Source: Endothia cerciana (taxonomy: Eukaryota > Ascomycota > Sordariomycetes > Diaporthales > Cryphonectriaceae). Taken from it: a stretch of DNA of 64,000 nucleotides. Of this stretch, positions 10,942 through 21,588 are shown in pieces. The position numbers were made by a program, and so were the translations under genes. Below the pieces are notes generated by a model that ran no database searches, had not been told where the DNA came from, and saw only the letters and a program-made list of their open reading frames with translations. The stretch's first letter is position 1; the number at the start of each line of letters is the position of its first letter. The stretch covers positions 124,001 through 188,000 of the forward strand of contig JALRMH010000004.1 of NCBI GenBank assembly GCA_026119935.1, written 5' to 3'.

Positions 10942-12693
10942 ATGCACGCATCCAACCTCATCTGTATACTCTCGGCCGTGGCCTTGTTCGGCCCGGCTGT
11001 ATCATTATCCACCCCACGTTCGGCGTCGGGGACCCTTGTCTCCTCATGGTCTCCCAGCACCCAGGACATGTTCTCGCAGGGTATGAAATTCCTGGATTCC
11101 TTCTATGACAAACGAGCTGGTTATCTGTACGACCTGTCGTCCACCGAGGGTCTCCGCCATGAGTCCAGACAGACCGTGTTTTACGCTCTCGGCCTCTTAG
11201 CTCTCAACAACGGCCAAGATGCCGATGAGGCGGCCAAGATCTTATACAATATCGTCGCTGGCCAGAATACCGACCCGGGGAGCGGAGCGTACGTCACCCA
11301 TCCCCCCTTCACCCCAGCGGCCGGCGCCTCTTGCCTCAAGCCGGGCTTGGGGCTAACATGAACCATCAGATATGGAGACTACCAGATCTATCCGGAGCAG
11401 CCCGGCTTTGGCCCCGGCTACCCGGCCGAAGCGTACGTGAGCTACTACCCGATCTCGCGTGCTATTATGGGCAATGCAATGGTCATCGCGCTCGAGGAGT
11501 TTCCCCATCTGCTCTCGGAGGCCCTGGCCGGCACGCTGAAGTCGTCACTGGAGCTGAACTTGAAGAGCAACTTCACACCTACGCAGGCATCCTCTGGTAC
11601 CGCCTACTCGCTCACGACCTCTGTTCTCGCGCTCTGGGGAGGTAAGAACCTCAATCTGACTGGTTCCGGCATCAATGCCACTGCCCAAGGTGCTGCGCTG
11701 GCTAAACAAGTCATCGACAATTTCGACAAGTATGGAAGCATCCCCGAGTTCAACTCGGCCCCGTACCTGACCTTTACCTTCTGGCCCCTGGCTATGGCCG
11801 TCAGGTATCTCGCCAACGACACGCAGCTGGGCCAGCGCGCACCCGATCTGATCGCCAGCACCTGGACCAGCCTCGGCAAGTGGTACCACGCCGACCTCAA
11901 GAATCTGGCGGCGCCTATCTCGCGAGGCTTCGGCTACGACTTGACGAAGTATATGCACAGCCTCGGTCTTTACCTGTGGGATATGGCGGGGCATGATAAC
12001 TCGCCCTTCTACCAGCTCGAGTCTATCAATCCTATCCCGCGCGTCACCGACTTTGCCAACGCGATGATGACGGCCATCTACTCGAGCACCCTGAAACAGT
12101 TTGTTCCTGCTGACGTGCTCGCGGAAATGAAGAAGTTTTCCGGAGAGAGGTCGGTCAACGCGACGGCCTTCGTCACCGGTAAGGACCTTGCGCCGCAGAA
12201 TCTCACTGCCTGGCTCTCGGGCAACATCACTATCGGCGCTGTGAGTTTCGAGCAGGAATCGGCCGGGGGCCCGTACAGTGAGTCCATCTACGTTCCCGGG
12301 GCCATCCAGTGGCACACCGGCGGGGTCGACAACGAGGTTGGGTATATCAACATCTACCCGAACGAGCCGACCATGCACATTGTCGCATCCCCGAACATGC
12401 TCAACGTCTCCTTGCCCAACGCGACGGTGAGCAGCATCATCCAATTCCAGGTCGTGGCCTTCGAAGACGGCCACGTCTTTAGCTCCTGGAATGACACGAC
12501 GGGCTTGTCAGTCCGCACCAGCGGCACTGCCAATATGAACTTCACGGTTGGTTTCGCAGGCTCCCTCGGAGGCACGGGCGGCTCACCTATCCAGGAGTTT
12601 GAGTTTTGGAACGTAACATACTCAATGCCCTACCGCTTCAGGGTGGGAGATGTTCCATGGATCGCTCTAGAGGTTGTTACCACCTCGATATAA
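10942..12693 (+). CDS. Secreted glycoprotein of unknown function, 2 exons, 556 aa
   Basis: Exons 10942-11288 and 11370-12693 join through an 81-nt intron (GTACGT...CAG), giving SGAYGDYQIYPEQPGFGPGY across the junction and 556 residues. The start was chosen because the first 21 residues (MHASNLICILSAVALFGPAVS) form a typical signal peptide with a hydrophobic core and A-x-S end; an in-frame ATG at 10849 would bury it. The mature protein has a helical, aromatic-rich N-terminal two thirds with repeated Tyr/Trp motifs, and a C-terminal part rich in beta-prone segments. At least nine N-x-S/T sequons suggest passage through the ER. A six-hairpin (alpha/alpha) toroid followed by a beta-sandwich, as in some polysaccharide-active enzymes, is a structural guess only. 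I do not recognise catalytic residues. It is intact, unlike the relics on both sides. Confidence 0.85.
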
Positions 12694-13376
12694 GTGTCTC
12701 GCACGCAAGCCATGGTCGTATAAGCGGCCACAGGCATACTGCTCACCATCCCTAGCTAAAAGTCCATCAATCCTAAAAAAAACCCGGACTCTGAGTCCTT
12801 GAATCAACAAGAACCAGTCCAGCTGCCGCCCATCGATGATGCACTGTTGTCTCCGCATGGAGATCAAGGGAACTGCTGAGCCGTGACGCAGCATGTCTCT
12901 CAAGTCTCAATATCTGTTCGAGTGCTATACCATTGCTATAATGCCGTTACCCGTGTCCACAAATCCGTTGCTGCGCTCTGCGTCACCAATATCACGTGGC
13001 AAACTGACTCGCCCTCGACTACCTCCCCGGCTCTTCTTGTTCATCATTCTCCTTGTGCGATGTTTCTAGCTCGCGCTATCTCCTCTGCTGTCTTTGTGGG
13101 TACTTCTCGTTTCCATTACCAACAATCGTGAACGGGCTAAGGAGTAGCACTAATGGTTGTGTTTCTTGGCCCAATTTGAGCCCAGGTGTAGTTGCGAATA
13201 TTCTTCCTGAATTAAGCAGAACGTGATCTAGGAAAATTACCTAAATGGGCTAAATTCACGAGCTTGAAACTACATTAGTATTGAGTACCGGTCCCAATTG
13301 ATGGATTTATATTTGGGCGGACCTCGAGCGAAGATAACATAATGTACCCGCTAAGCAACTCTGTATAGTGCTAGTT
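12694..13376. other. Intergenic downstream of the secreted-protein gene
   Basis: Holds the presumed 3' UTR of the secreted-protein gene. No other gene is supported; open frames are short and overlapping. It ends at the TCC microsatellite. Confidence 0.5.
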
Positions 13377-13445
13377 CTCTTCCTCCTCCTCCTCCTCCTC
13401 CTCCTCCTCCTCCTCCTCCTCCTCTTCCTCTTCTTCTTCTTCCGC
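13377..13445. repeat. TCC/TTC microsatellite
   Basis: About 20 nearly perfect copies of TCC on the plus strand, turning into TTC units at the right end. The frame crossing it would encode poly-Leu or poly-Pro/Ser tracts and is not considered coding. Confidence 0.95.
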
Positions 13446-13599
13446 CTCCTCAACGTCGTCGTCATCCACAATATCACGAAGTCCAGAGCGAGTTATTTGT
13501 CCTTGGGCAATGCGAATTCCGTCGGGCAGAGCCTCTCGCACAACATGATCATGTTGTCCCTAATCCTGCTAACTATCAGATAACAAGCATCGCGGCCGC

Positions 13600-13607
13600 T
13601 TTATAAA
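13600..13607 (+). promoter_or_regulatory. TATA-like element before a possible small ORF
   Basis: TTTATAAA is 38 bp upstream of the ATG at 13645, close for a fungal TATA box but possible. It is the main reason to mention the small frame that follows. Confidence 0.25.
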
Positions 13608-13644
13608 CACTTACACTTGACGTATATCTCAGCCCGGGATCAGA

Positions 13645-13893
13645 ATGGCCGCACCGAGATCATATCGCGAAGAGTACAGCGAATTTCTGTCGTCCCAGTC
13701 GTCCTCTCGTACGAAAACGGTACCAGACGGTGATGCTCAATACAAAAGGCTAATGAAAATTGGCAATCACAGTTTGATTTTGTCAGGCCCTAAACCTGGA
13801 ACTGCCAATCGCACCATTAAATGGTTCGTGAGGAGTCAGACTTCCTGGAGGATCCAGGGCCGCCGGAACTATGCACGCATGGTAGTCCTATAA
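13645..13893 (+). CDS. Possible small hypothetical ORF or 5' gene fragment, 82 aa
   Basis: An uninterrupted frame beginning MAAPRSYREEYSEFLSSQSS has a soluble, hydrophilic composition unlike the random frames around it, and a TATA-like element stands 38 bp upstream of its ATG. The last 20 or so residues become basic and low-quality, so the original protein may have continued through an intron or may be truncated. I recognise no domain. It lies downstream of, and opposite in strand to, the broken NLR gene, and may be another relic. Function unknown. Confidence 0.25.
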   Translation: MAAPRSYREEYSEFLSSQSSSRTKTVPDGDAQYKRLMKIGNHSLILSGPKPGTANRTIKWFVRSQTSWRIQGRRNYARMVVL

Positions 13894-14079
13894 TTCCCGC
13901 TGAAGGGACACTCGGAGACATCAAGATTCATCCTTTGAGAGCGTGCTGGTGCAGCTGGAGTTATAGAAAGTGGCCTCTCAGCCGGCCACCGCTGACCAAC
14001 CAAGGTACTGCTGTAGAGGCTATTTCATTGGGATGCTCTTTCCATCGCGCTTTCAAATCAGATGGAGATGAGGATGCTT

Positions 14080-15290
14080 ACCTGCCAGCGAGGCCTACAG
14101 CAAGAGCGATGCAGTCTAGTTGCTGCACAATCTCTTGAGCTATTTGAAGTTGCTCATTCGATGGACGTCTGATGCCTGCGTGATGCAGGAGCAGATCGAC
14201 CGCTCCGTATCTCTGTCTTAAGCGGTGAGCCTCCTGTCTTCGAGAAGATAGCAGGACATGCCCGTTGAAGTCATGAAGGTATGTACTCTTTCAGCCTGAC
14301 AAGGACATCTTCGTTATCCGCTTGGTCGGAGATAAGGAGCCAAGGTTGGTTCCGCCGACGGAGTTCTCGCTTGACGGCGACAACGTTCTGTCATCCATCA
14401 GAGTCTGCATAAGGCGCCAATTGTAGGTTTCTTGGACACGCGGGCTTCATGCCGTGGCAAGCGGAGCCCCATTGGCCGGCAGAAAGCTCGAAACTGTCGC
14501 GCAATGTAGCCTCGCTCGAGGCGTCGACCCATAGAACCACACCCAGACTCCCTACGCCTCGACCAAGCGTATTGGAGTGCCAGTTGCGATTTACCACAGC
14601 CACCCAGCCCGAGAATGTAAACGATCCGGGTTTGTGAGGCGCTGTCGATGTCCGCAAAGTAGTCGCGTATCTGATCTAGCTCGTCCCTTGGGACGAAATA
14701 AGGCACCTGTGGTCCTTGCCAATCCGGTCCGGTTGGTAGAAGGGAATCTGGAAAGGTATTGAGCCACGCGACTCACCGTTCCTGGTGACCTGTGCTGGCG
14801 TACGGATTGGGAACCCAATGCCCTTTCCGGATGGCGGCAGGTCTTCATCTTCCCCAAGGCCAACAGCAGTCGCATTCGACGCAAATTGTCAACAGGCATC
14901 CGAGGCGGGTGGTATAAGGGAACTCTTTTTGAACCTTGGCATGTGCTGATTCCCAGCCGAGACGAATCCACTCCTGTGCTTTCACCGCCGAGTGGATATG
15001 CACATGGTCTGAGCTCTCTGCTGGTGGGGTGTTGCCTGAGACAATGCTACATATCTCTTGTGGCGGAGACTCAGTCATAGCTTCTTGCATGAGTTCGTAA
15101 ACGGGGTTGTTGGCCTGGGGTGCTCCATCACGAAATACGATGCCGTTGCTGAAGGTGATAGGGCCAAAGAACGTCGGGGCCGCAGATGTCGCTCGACCAG
15201 CCTCCAAACACTGCACGGAATACGGTCTTCGAATTTCGAGTCGTAGAGTGTGTGATATGATCTATACCATTCAGCTTACATTTTGCACTT
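14080..15290 (-). pseudogene. Broken NLR-type gene: patatin-like plus NB-ARC remnants
   Basis: Read on the minus strand, 15216-14845 contains the distal part of a patatin-like phospholipase domain: GRATSAAPTFF, then DGAPQANNPVYELM, where the Asp is the expected catalytic one. Just upstream, YDSKFEDRIPCSVW sits in another frame, so a base has been lost or gained there. Further along, 14706-14580 has VPRDELDQIRDYF and the P-loop GLGGCGKSQLALQYAW of an NB-ARC nucleotide-binding domain. After a frame change come WVDASSEATLRDSFE, then NQPWLLISDQADNEDVL (Walker B-like region) and, in a third frame, a segment ending QLDCIALAVGLAG, equivalent to the GLPL-like motif. This domain order is that of fungal NOD-like receptors, which act in non-self recognition and programmed cell death. 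The patatin nucleophile (GxSxG) and any C-terminal repeat domain are not visible. At least three frame shifts or stops make function unlikely. Confidence 0.78.
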
Positions 15291-15669
15291 CGACGCTTTC
15301 TGGTACAGGGGTGCATTCTCATCTCCCAGGAACTCGAGCGAGAGACATTTGACCTCTTGCTCTGAGAGCGAAAAACACTGCAAGACGTCCCGCAGAAACG
15401 GTCCGCAGGTGTTGCCCGAGAGCCCTATTTGGCGCCCTTGTTCAGTGGGTGCAGGGTCTCCCCCAGCGCCCCCCCCCCCAAAGACACCACCAGATGCAGC
15501 AACACCAGGCCTACGCTCAACTTCAACCTCACGTAAACATCCCCCGCAGCCAACCAACATCCTATAACATCGCCGACCTCTACACCCCTGCAAATATCTC
15601 GGCGTTGAAAGGCGCCACTGGCTCCTCAGAACACCTCGTCTTCTGGTTCTCGTCCCCCCTCATCCCACA
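15291..15669. other. Intergenic or 5' leader of the gene at 15670
   Basis: Contains a run of 11 C at 15469-15479 and a plus-strand frame at 15449-15673 (MQQHQAYAQLQ...) that could be an upstream ORF in the leader of the next gene, or an unrecognised first exon. I could not join it to the downstream frame with convincing splice sites. Confidence 0.4.
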
Positions 15670-16402
15670 ATGACAGACCGTTACGGCCACCCGCGGCAGA
15701 GCGTTTTCAACCGGCGGCACGCATCAGCGGCCGCCAGCGTCTCCTATTCCACCTCGCAGCACTCATCTCACCTGCCGCCACCAGGCAACCCAAACGTGCC
15801 AGCACTGCCGGGTCAGCCACCCAACGCCCCGGGCCGCCGCAAGATGTTTACGAGCCAGCTTACGAGGCGGCCCCCGCCGGGTAGACACGGGCTGGGGCTG
15901 GGCGTTGACGGCCCGGGCGACGATGAGGACGGGGAGACCATGGTCGTGGAGGATGACGACGACGACGGCATTGTCGTGCGCGATCGCAACGGCGAGGTGG
16001 AGCTGGATGAGCCGCCGAGTCTGGTGGTTGAGGACCCCGATGAGATCGTGCTGGATATGAGGCAGGAGAACGAGAGTGGGTGGGCCCTCCTCTTTGTTGG
16101 GGTTTCCCGGTTCAGGCTTTCGAGTCTCGCAGGGTGAAAGTGGCTGACCAGGCGTGATGATTACAGAGGAGAGGCAGAGGCTCGCTGAGGCGGTCAAACA
16201 ACATCAGAGTCAGCAGAGTAGTGTTCCAGCTCAACCAGAGGGCGAGTCACCAGATCGAGACAACCAATGCATGCCTTCACATGCTGACACTGAATGTACA
16301 GAACTTCTCGAGGCGGTCAGGGCAAGTCTACGCGCCAAAGTGGCGGCCCTGGCGGAAGACAACTGGATGTACGAGAAGGAAGACGGGCCGCGAATAGTGT
16401 AG
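15670..16402 (+). CDS. Hypothetical acidic protein, 2 exons, 213 aa
   Basis: Exons 15670-16075 and 16167-16402 join through a 91-nt intron (GTGGGT...ACAG) to give 213 residues, with the junction reading RQENEKERQRLAEA. The N-terminal 80 residues are low-complexity, rich in Pro, Ser and Arg. A strongly acidic stretch follows (VVEDDDDDGIVV and DEPPSLVVEDPDEIVLDMR), then a helical C-terminus with LLEAVRASLRAKVAALAEDNWMYE, which looks like a conserved short motif. I do not recognise the family. The end of the gene faces the 3' end of GET4 with about 110 bp between them. The first exon could be preceded by another (see the leader entry). No catalytic or membrane features are visible. Confidence 0.7.
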
Positions 16403-16511
16403 GAGACTAGGGACAAGACGTTGCAACGTGCGTGGCGCTTCGGGCGGTTCCTGTCGTGAGAGCTCTAGCGGTAGGGGCAAGTAGCGTGCTCTTTCTTCAC
16501 AATGGCATGCT

Positions 16512-17590
16512 TCAGTCCAGCCCCTCTGCAGCCGGCGCCTCGACTCTCCTAACAGGAGGTTTCGACGGGCCCCCGGCACCACCACCCATACCCATGCCAC
16601 CACCACCAAACAGGCTGCCCATCATGTCGAGCAGCGGGTTGCTCTGCCGCGGCCTCTGGATGCCAAAGTACATCTCCGCGATGATCTCCAGCGCCTCATC
16701 CCACGAGCCCACCTCTGCGATATGATTCGCATACTTAGTCTGCAGCTGCTTGAACAGCTCGGGGCTCCCCCTCTGCACGGCGAGCAACAACATCCCGAGG
16801 AGGTTCAACAGCGGCAGGCTGGGGAACACCCTGACATCTGCGCTCCCGCTGCTGACGTCCTGAACGCCCAGTCCTGCACCCTTGTCCGCGTTCAACAGGC
16901 TCGTGAAGGTCTGGTAGGACGTGTTGGCCGCGCGCACGTTCGCGACGAGGAGGTACGGGAGGATGGCGCGCGCGAGGTAGGTTGCCGCGGTGTGGCTGTC
17001 GTCCTCCTTGTACCACTCGTACTCCATGCGCGTGAGGACCTCGGCGGAATCGCGCGTCCCGAGCAGGAGGTGACGCTCGGCGTCGTAGGGCTCGCGTTCC
17101 TCGGCGTAGATGCTACCTGCGACGTGGTGCAGATCTGGGTCGCCCGCGGGGTACTCGCCAAACTTGGAGGACCAGCTGTTCACGGGCGGGGCATTATCAG
17201 CAAGCGTCACGCCTGGGCGGGGGAGGGGCCTGAGAGTACTCACGCGAGCATCTGATCCACAAACTTCTTCCTCGTCGGCTCGCCGCTCTCGAACAAGCGC
17301 AGGCACGTCAGCAGCCTCCCCTTGGAGGTGGCATCCGGCCTTAGCTCGGCCTGCTTGTACACGTCCACCAGGAGCACGCAGAGATCCCCACCACTGCCGC
17401 CCTGTCCGGCTTTCAGCAGGGACTGTGACACGCTGAATAGGATGTCGATAGCGGCGTCCCAATTCTTGGCCTTGATGTACCGTGCTGCCACCACGCGCGT
17501 CTGCTGCTGGGCCTCGTAGTACTGCCCCTCGCCGATGCGGGCTTGCAGTCGGGCGATGATCTTTTCGATCTTGTCCGTCTTGGAGGCCAT
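16512..17590 (-). CDS. GET4: Get4, cytosolic targeting factor for tail-anchored proteins, 336 aa
   Basis: Get4 pairs with Get5 and hands tail-anchored membrane proteins from Sgt2 to the Get3 ATPase for insertion into the ER. Exons 17590-17244 and 17175-16512 are separated by a 68-nt intron (GTGAGT...CAG); the junction restores the hallmark AWSSKFGEYPAGDPDLHH. The protein is all-helical TPR-like, with KIEKIIARLQARIGEGQYYEA at the start and the LLLGTRDSAEVL...EWYKED region in the middle. Length (336) fits the family (about 310-340). The C-terminal tail is Gly/Met-rich and then Pro-rich (GGGGMGMGGGAGG), as in other filamentous fungi. The start at 17590 is the first ATG giving the conserved MASKTDKIEK N-terminus. 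Confidence 0.95.
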
Positions 17591-18025
17591 GGTTGATGGT
17601 CTTGCTTGCTCAAGGAACAACGGCGTCTGTCGGATGGTCTCTTGCAAGGAGCCTGCCTGGTTGCGTGTGGTGTGGTGGGCTGCCTCTGGGGTCCTTCAGG
17701 AGAACGATGACAGGTTTTGGCTGGCCAGCTAAGCCTAGATGATGTCGTCGCGCGGGTGCTGTGAAGAGCTTAGCTCACCGCGGGGCTGGTTCAAGCTAGC
17801 TGGGCAGGGGTCGTGGAACGCAGGCGCCAGGGACCAGGATCTCGTGGGCCGGCTGGCAAGGGTATATAATATCGCCGCCCGATGAAATTTTCCTCTCCTT
17901 CGCATTCGTCTCCCAAACCACCACTCTCGACTGCCAGCTTCTTCCTCAGCAGCTGTGTCATAAGGTCCTTTGGGCTCCATCATCTGCACTCGCGTCCAAT
18001 CGAACTTTTCCCAACTCGTTGCAGG
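17591..18025. promoter_or_regulatory. Divergent promoter region GET4 / RRM gene
   Basis: A 435-bp interval between the GET4 start (minus) and the RRM-gene start (plus). It includes a strong TATA box for the RRM gene at 17863-17870. It likely serves both genes, although only the plus-strand core element is obvious. Confidence 0.55.
17863..17870 (+). promoter_or_regulatory. TATA box of the glycine-rich RRM gene
   Basis: TATATAAT about 156 bp upstream of the ATG at 18026, followed by a pyrimidine-rich stretch (TTTTCCTCTCCTTC) typical of a fungal transcription start region. Confidence 0.5.
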
Positions 18026-19252
18026 ATGTTCTCACGCGCTCTCGCCGTCTCGGGACGCCCTCTGGCCGGTCGCCCCATGCCAGTCTCTGCAGGAGCTGTG
18101 TTTTCCAGGTAAATTAAAGCCTATGCCAACAGATCGAAGCCATCAAGGCCAATCTTTCCCTCTCCCCGCCTCGAGATACGTGTTGTCTGGAATGCATCAC
18201 GCATTCCCTGATCAGCTCGCGCTTCCCAATGACCCTGTACCAGATCTCCTGTCCACCTGTCATGTACCTAAGTAGAGCAGTGCTTTCTTCGTACACCGAT
18301 ACAATCCATCACATATATCCATATATCCCGAGTCCTTCCAACCTTCAAGTTTGCTTTGCAGCACATGGCCCTCTCATGGGTTGTCTATGCGTCTGCGCCA
18401 GCCTGCTACTCCTGCCGATTGAGGGCGCACCCAAGTTGAGACCCTACCAGATATTTCACGGCTACAGCCAACTTCAGAGCAACTGAGATATACATCGGGT
18501 AAGTTTCTCTCACTGGTCCAACTCTGGTCTGCTTCTTCCCGCTGACGTACTGCAGAAACCTCTCGTATGAGATCCAGCAACAAGAAGTGGAGGAAAAGTT
18601 CCAGCAGTTCGGCAAGATCGACGAAGTGGTATGAAGCCCCGACGACCTTCCGAACCCTGCTGCTTGAGAGGACGTTTCGGCTTGGCGGGAGACGAATGCT
18701 AATTAGGAGTAGAGGGTCATCACAAACGAAAACGGCCAGTCAAAGGGATTTGCCTTTGTCAAGTTCAGCGACGAGCAGGAGGCTGGGCAGACCAGTGACT
18801 CAGTCGCCCTGGCCGCGATTGAGCAGTTGAACGATTCCGAGTGAGTCGAGCTGTCCTCCTGCCCCCAATGCCCCCAGCCTTTGGAGTGGGGACGCTTCTT
18901 TCACAGGAAACTAACAAGGTGCCCCCTATGCAGTATGAACGGACGGAGAATGTTCGTCCAGCAGCGGAGAGAGCGGGCCGAGAGGTCTGGGGACCGGGAC
19001 GGCTACGGGGGCCGTGGAGGTGGCGGCTACCGAGGAGGGTCCCGGGGTGGAGGTTACAGCCGCGGTGGCCGGGGTGGAGGCTATAGCCAAGGCGGCCGGG
19101 ACGGTGGCTACAACCGAGGCGGCCGGGACGGTGGCTATGGTCGGGATGGTGGCTACGGCCGCGGCGGCAGCCGGGGAGGCTACGGTCGCGATGGTGGTCG
19201 AGATGGTGGTCGCGGCGACGGCGACGGAGGCTACGGTAACAGCGGGTTCTAA
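18026..19252 (+). CDS. Glycine-rich RRM RNA-binding protein, probably mitochondrial, 5 exons, 216 aa
   Basis: Exons 18026-18108, 18451-18498, 18556-18628, 18713-18840 and 18934-19252 join in phase to 216 residues. The N-terminus MFSRALAVSGRPLAGRPMPV is basic and lacks acids, and RRYFT-like context (AVFSRYFTATA) gives an R-3 type cleavage site, so import into mitochondria is inferred. One RRM follows: RNP2 EIYIGNLSYE and RNP1 SKGFAFVKF, then a 75-residue RGG/GGY-rich tail of GYGGRGGGG-type repeats, which usually binds RNA and is a target for arginine methylation. The first intron is long (342 nt). An alternative acceptor at 18477/18478 would shorten exon 2 to 21 nt; I prefer 18451 because it completes the cleavage motif. 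Role: organellar or general RNA binding; substrate unknown. Confidence 0.85.
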
Positions 19253-20015
19253 GCTGTCTGGTATGGGAACCTTTTCACCTGAACCTCTCTCACGTGGTCA
19301 GTCTGTAGGTAGCACGGTTCTGCGGAGGCGCGAGAATGGGTGGCCAAGATTACTTCGCGGTCACACCAGCATGCGGACCAGAATCGGAAGCATCGACTGC
19401 ACCGAGCTGAGATGAGCCGACGGAAAATCGTGGCGGCTTTTGCGTCAGTGTCGACTTGTATTTTAAAATTCGATTCTCTCCTCACTTCACTCGGTCTGTC
19501 TTGAGGCAGATATTGGTATGCAAACGCGATTGTTATTGACCCATTTGGACCTACAGCACTATGAACCACCCTGTCAGGGTCAACATAGACAGGGGCGTTC
19601 TCACGTACCGGGTCAGTACAAGTATTTCACATAAAATCGGGTTCGAGGCTGTATATACACCCAGGGCTGAGAAGCAAAGCTCAAAGGTCAACGACTCAAG
19701 ACGACATGAGCTCGTCTCCGACGTGAGTGTGGCCATTGTAATCATTGCGTTCGCTTTCTTCAACACGCGTGCTTTGTTCTCAACCTTGTCTACGACAGCT
19801 GGCGTAATAAATACCTACGTTCGACCGACCAATTTAGATCATCGTGGTTTTCCAAAGCTGATAAGGGCTCCTGATATTCTCGCATGCAGCGTCATTACGT
19901 TCGATGCTCGGTGTGCCATCAAAGGTGAGACACAAGAGACTAGGGGACCCAAAAAAAAAATTTCTTTCTTTCTCTCTTTTTTTCCCTTCTCCATATAGCA
20001 TAGCTGCGTGGTGAT
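19253..20015. other. Intergenic between convergent genes
   Basis: Lies between the 3' ends of the RRM gene and the rhodopsin-like gene. It contains an A9 and T-rich tract around 19952-19990 but no recognisable gene. It probably carries both 3' UTRs. Confidence 0.55.
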
Positions 20016-21588
20016 CTATGAAGCCTGCCCATACCAAGCACGAGAGTCCAGCTCCATGACGTTGCCTACCCGCGGGAAGCATGGGAGCTCCTCAGGAGCG
20101 CCGGAGGAAACCAGAGCATCGGTGCCGTAGGTCCTGGCCTTTCCGCTGAACCCCTCCCCGCTCTCCATGTCGCTCTGGGGCCCGTAGGTCCACGTGCGGC
20201 TGCTCCCCGTGTGCCGGCTCTCCTTGACCCTGGGCCGGAAGAAGATCGCGTAGGTGGGCATGCAGCCGCGGACGATGCCCATCATCGGCTCCACACACGT
20301 GTACATCAGGCTGCAGGACGTGACCCAGGTGAAGTCGGAAACCCTCAAGAGACTCAGGACCTGGCCCCGTAATGCCCCGGCGATGCAGACACTAGTGCCG
20401 TATCAGCATATGAAGATTCCAGGGTTTTTAAACATCAAGATGCCCTGGACAGTCTGCACGGCGGGCTGCGGAAGGGCTTGTGCTTATCGAGATTCGACAG
20501 GGTCAAGCGAGGCTTACAATAATCCCAAGACGAATATCCCACAGATGCCAATCTTCTTCTTCGTTGAGATCCTGATCTTATACACTGATGACGTTCGAGT
20601 AAGTCAGTGTGGTCTGGTGGATGGGTGGTCCGGAAGCAGTATTGAGATCATCACCTACCATTATGGACGGGGGGACAAGGAGGACTAGTGCATCAGTAAT
20701 GGTGTCGCAGATTCCCATCCACATAAGATAGTCGAAAATTGATGCAATGGCCTCCCTGGCCCGCCGAGGTGCTGTATCGTTCCCAAAAGTATGAGGTGGG
20801 CTGGCAGCCCACGACAAAGATGATCGTGTCGGCGATCCAGAACAGAACCGCCAGCACCATGCAGAACCTGGTAGCGAAGCCGCGGCCGAGGAGGCGCTCA
20901 TAGAAGAAGAGGATGGATAACTTGGTCAAAGCTACGCAGGTAGCGTATATCTCGGTATCGGCCCTGTTGAGGAAGGCATAATCAATGAGCCACATGCCTG
21001 CATTCCAACAGCGAGAGGCAGGAAATGAATCAGATCAAGCTAGGTCAGAAGGGTGTGCCCAGAAGAGGCGTTGACACGGAATGAATTCTAAGACAGATAC
21101 ATAACACAGAAGATTCTTGAATAGGTACACAATAAAACAAGATAAACAAAATTTCCCCAGCTTACCAGGTGGTCTTCAGTATGCTAACCAGCTCGGCCTC
21201 GGTCAACGCCCAAACGTGGTGTCCAGCACCGTAGTGCAGACTGAGAATGGCACAGACGAGCGTGCCAAGGGAGATCAACTAAGATGGTCGTAAAGTCATG
21301 TTTAGCATATACAGGTATCAAAAGGACAGACGTCGCATAGGATCGTAACGAGGTCTGCTGGAGCATAAGAATGAGAGGGGGTAGATTAGCCTCATCAAGA
21401 CTTACCAGCGAGATCAGAAGAAGATAGTCGTCGACTGCTAGTCCACCGGGCATCCGCCTGCGGGCCATGAAACGCAGGGCAACAGCACTCACCCCAGAGA
21501 CTGTCAGGATCGTGACCGCAGCGATCGATGATACTGTGTGGTTTGCTGTCAGATCGATGCCCTCTGGAGCAGGCCCCAGGGAAGACAT
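20016..21588 (-). pseudogene. Rhodopsin-like (Pth11-type) seven-helix membrane protein gene with frame disruptions
   Basis: Predicted exons on the minus strand: 21588-21406, 21278-21166, 20997-20659, 20576-20518 and 20391-20016. The product has the pattern of the fungal rhodopsin-like integral membrane family: AVDDYLLLISL after helix 1-2, VALTKLSILFFYERLL in helix 3-4, then GCQPTSYFWERY, GHCINFDYLMW, DALVLLVPPS, ISTKKKIGICGIF and VSDFTWVTSCSLMYTCVEP, plus a hydrophilic C-tail. Such proteins sit in the plasma membrane; some act as receptors. Two places do not read through. One is the exon 2/3 junction, where donor TG|GTAAGC and acceptor CAG|GCATG leave the frame off by one. The other is a T4 run (plus-strand A4, 20735-20738), where one base too many separates GHCIN from FDYLMW. 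Removing one base at each gives a 355-codon frame. Either the gene is recently dead or the assembly has indels here. Confidence 0.65.
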
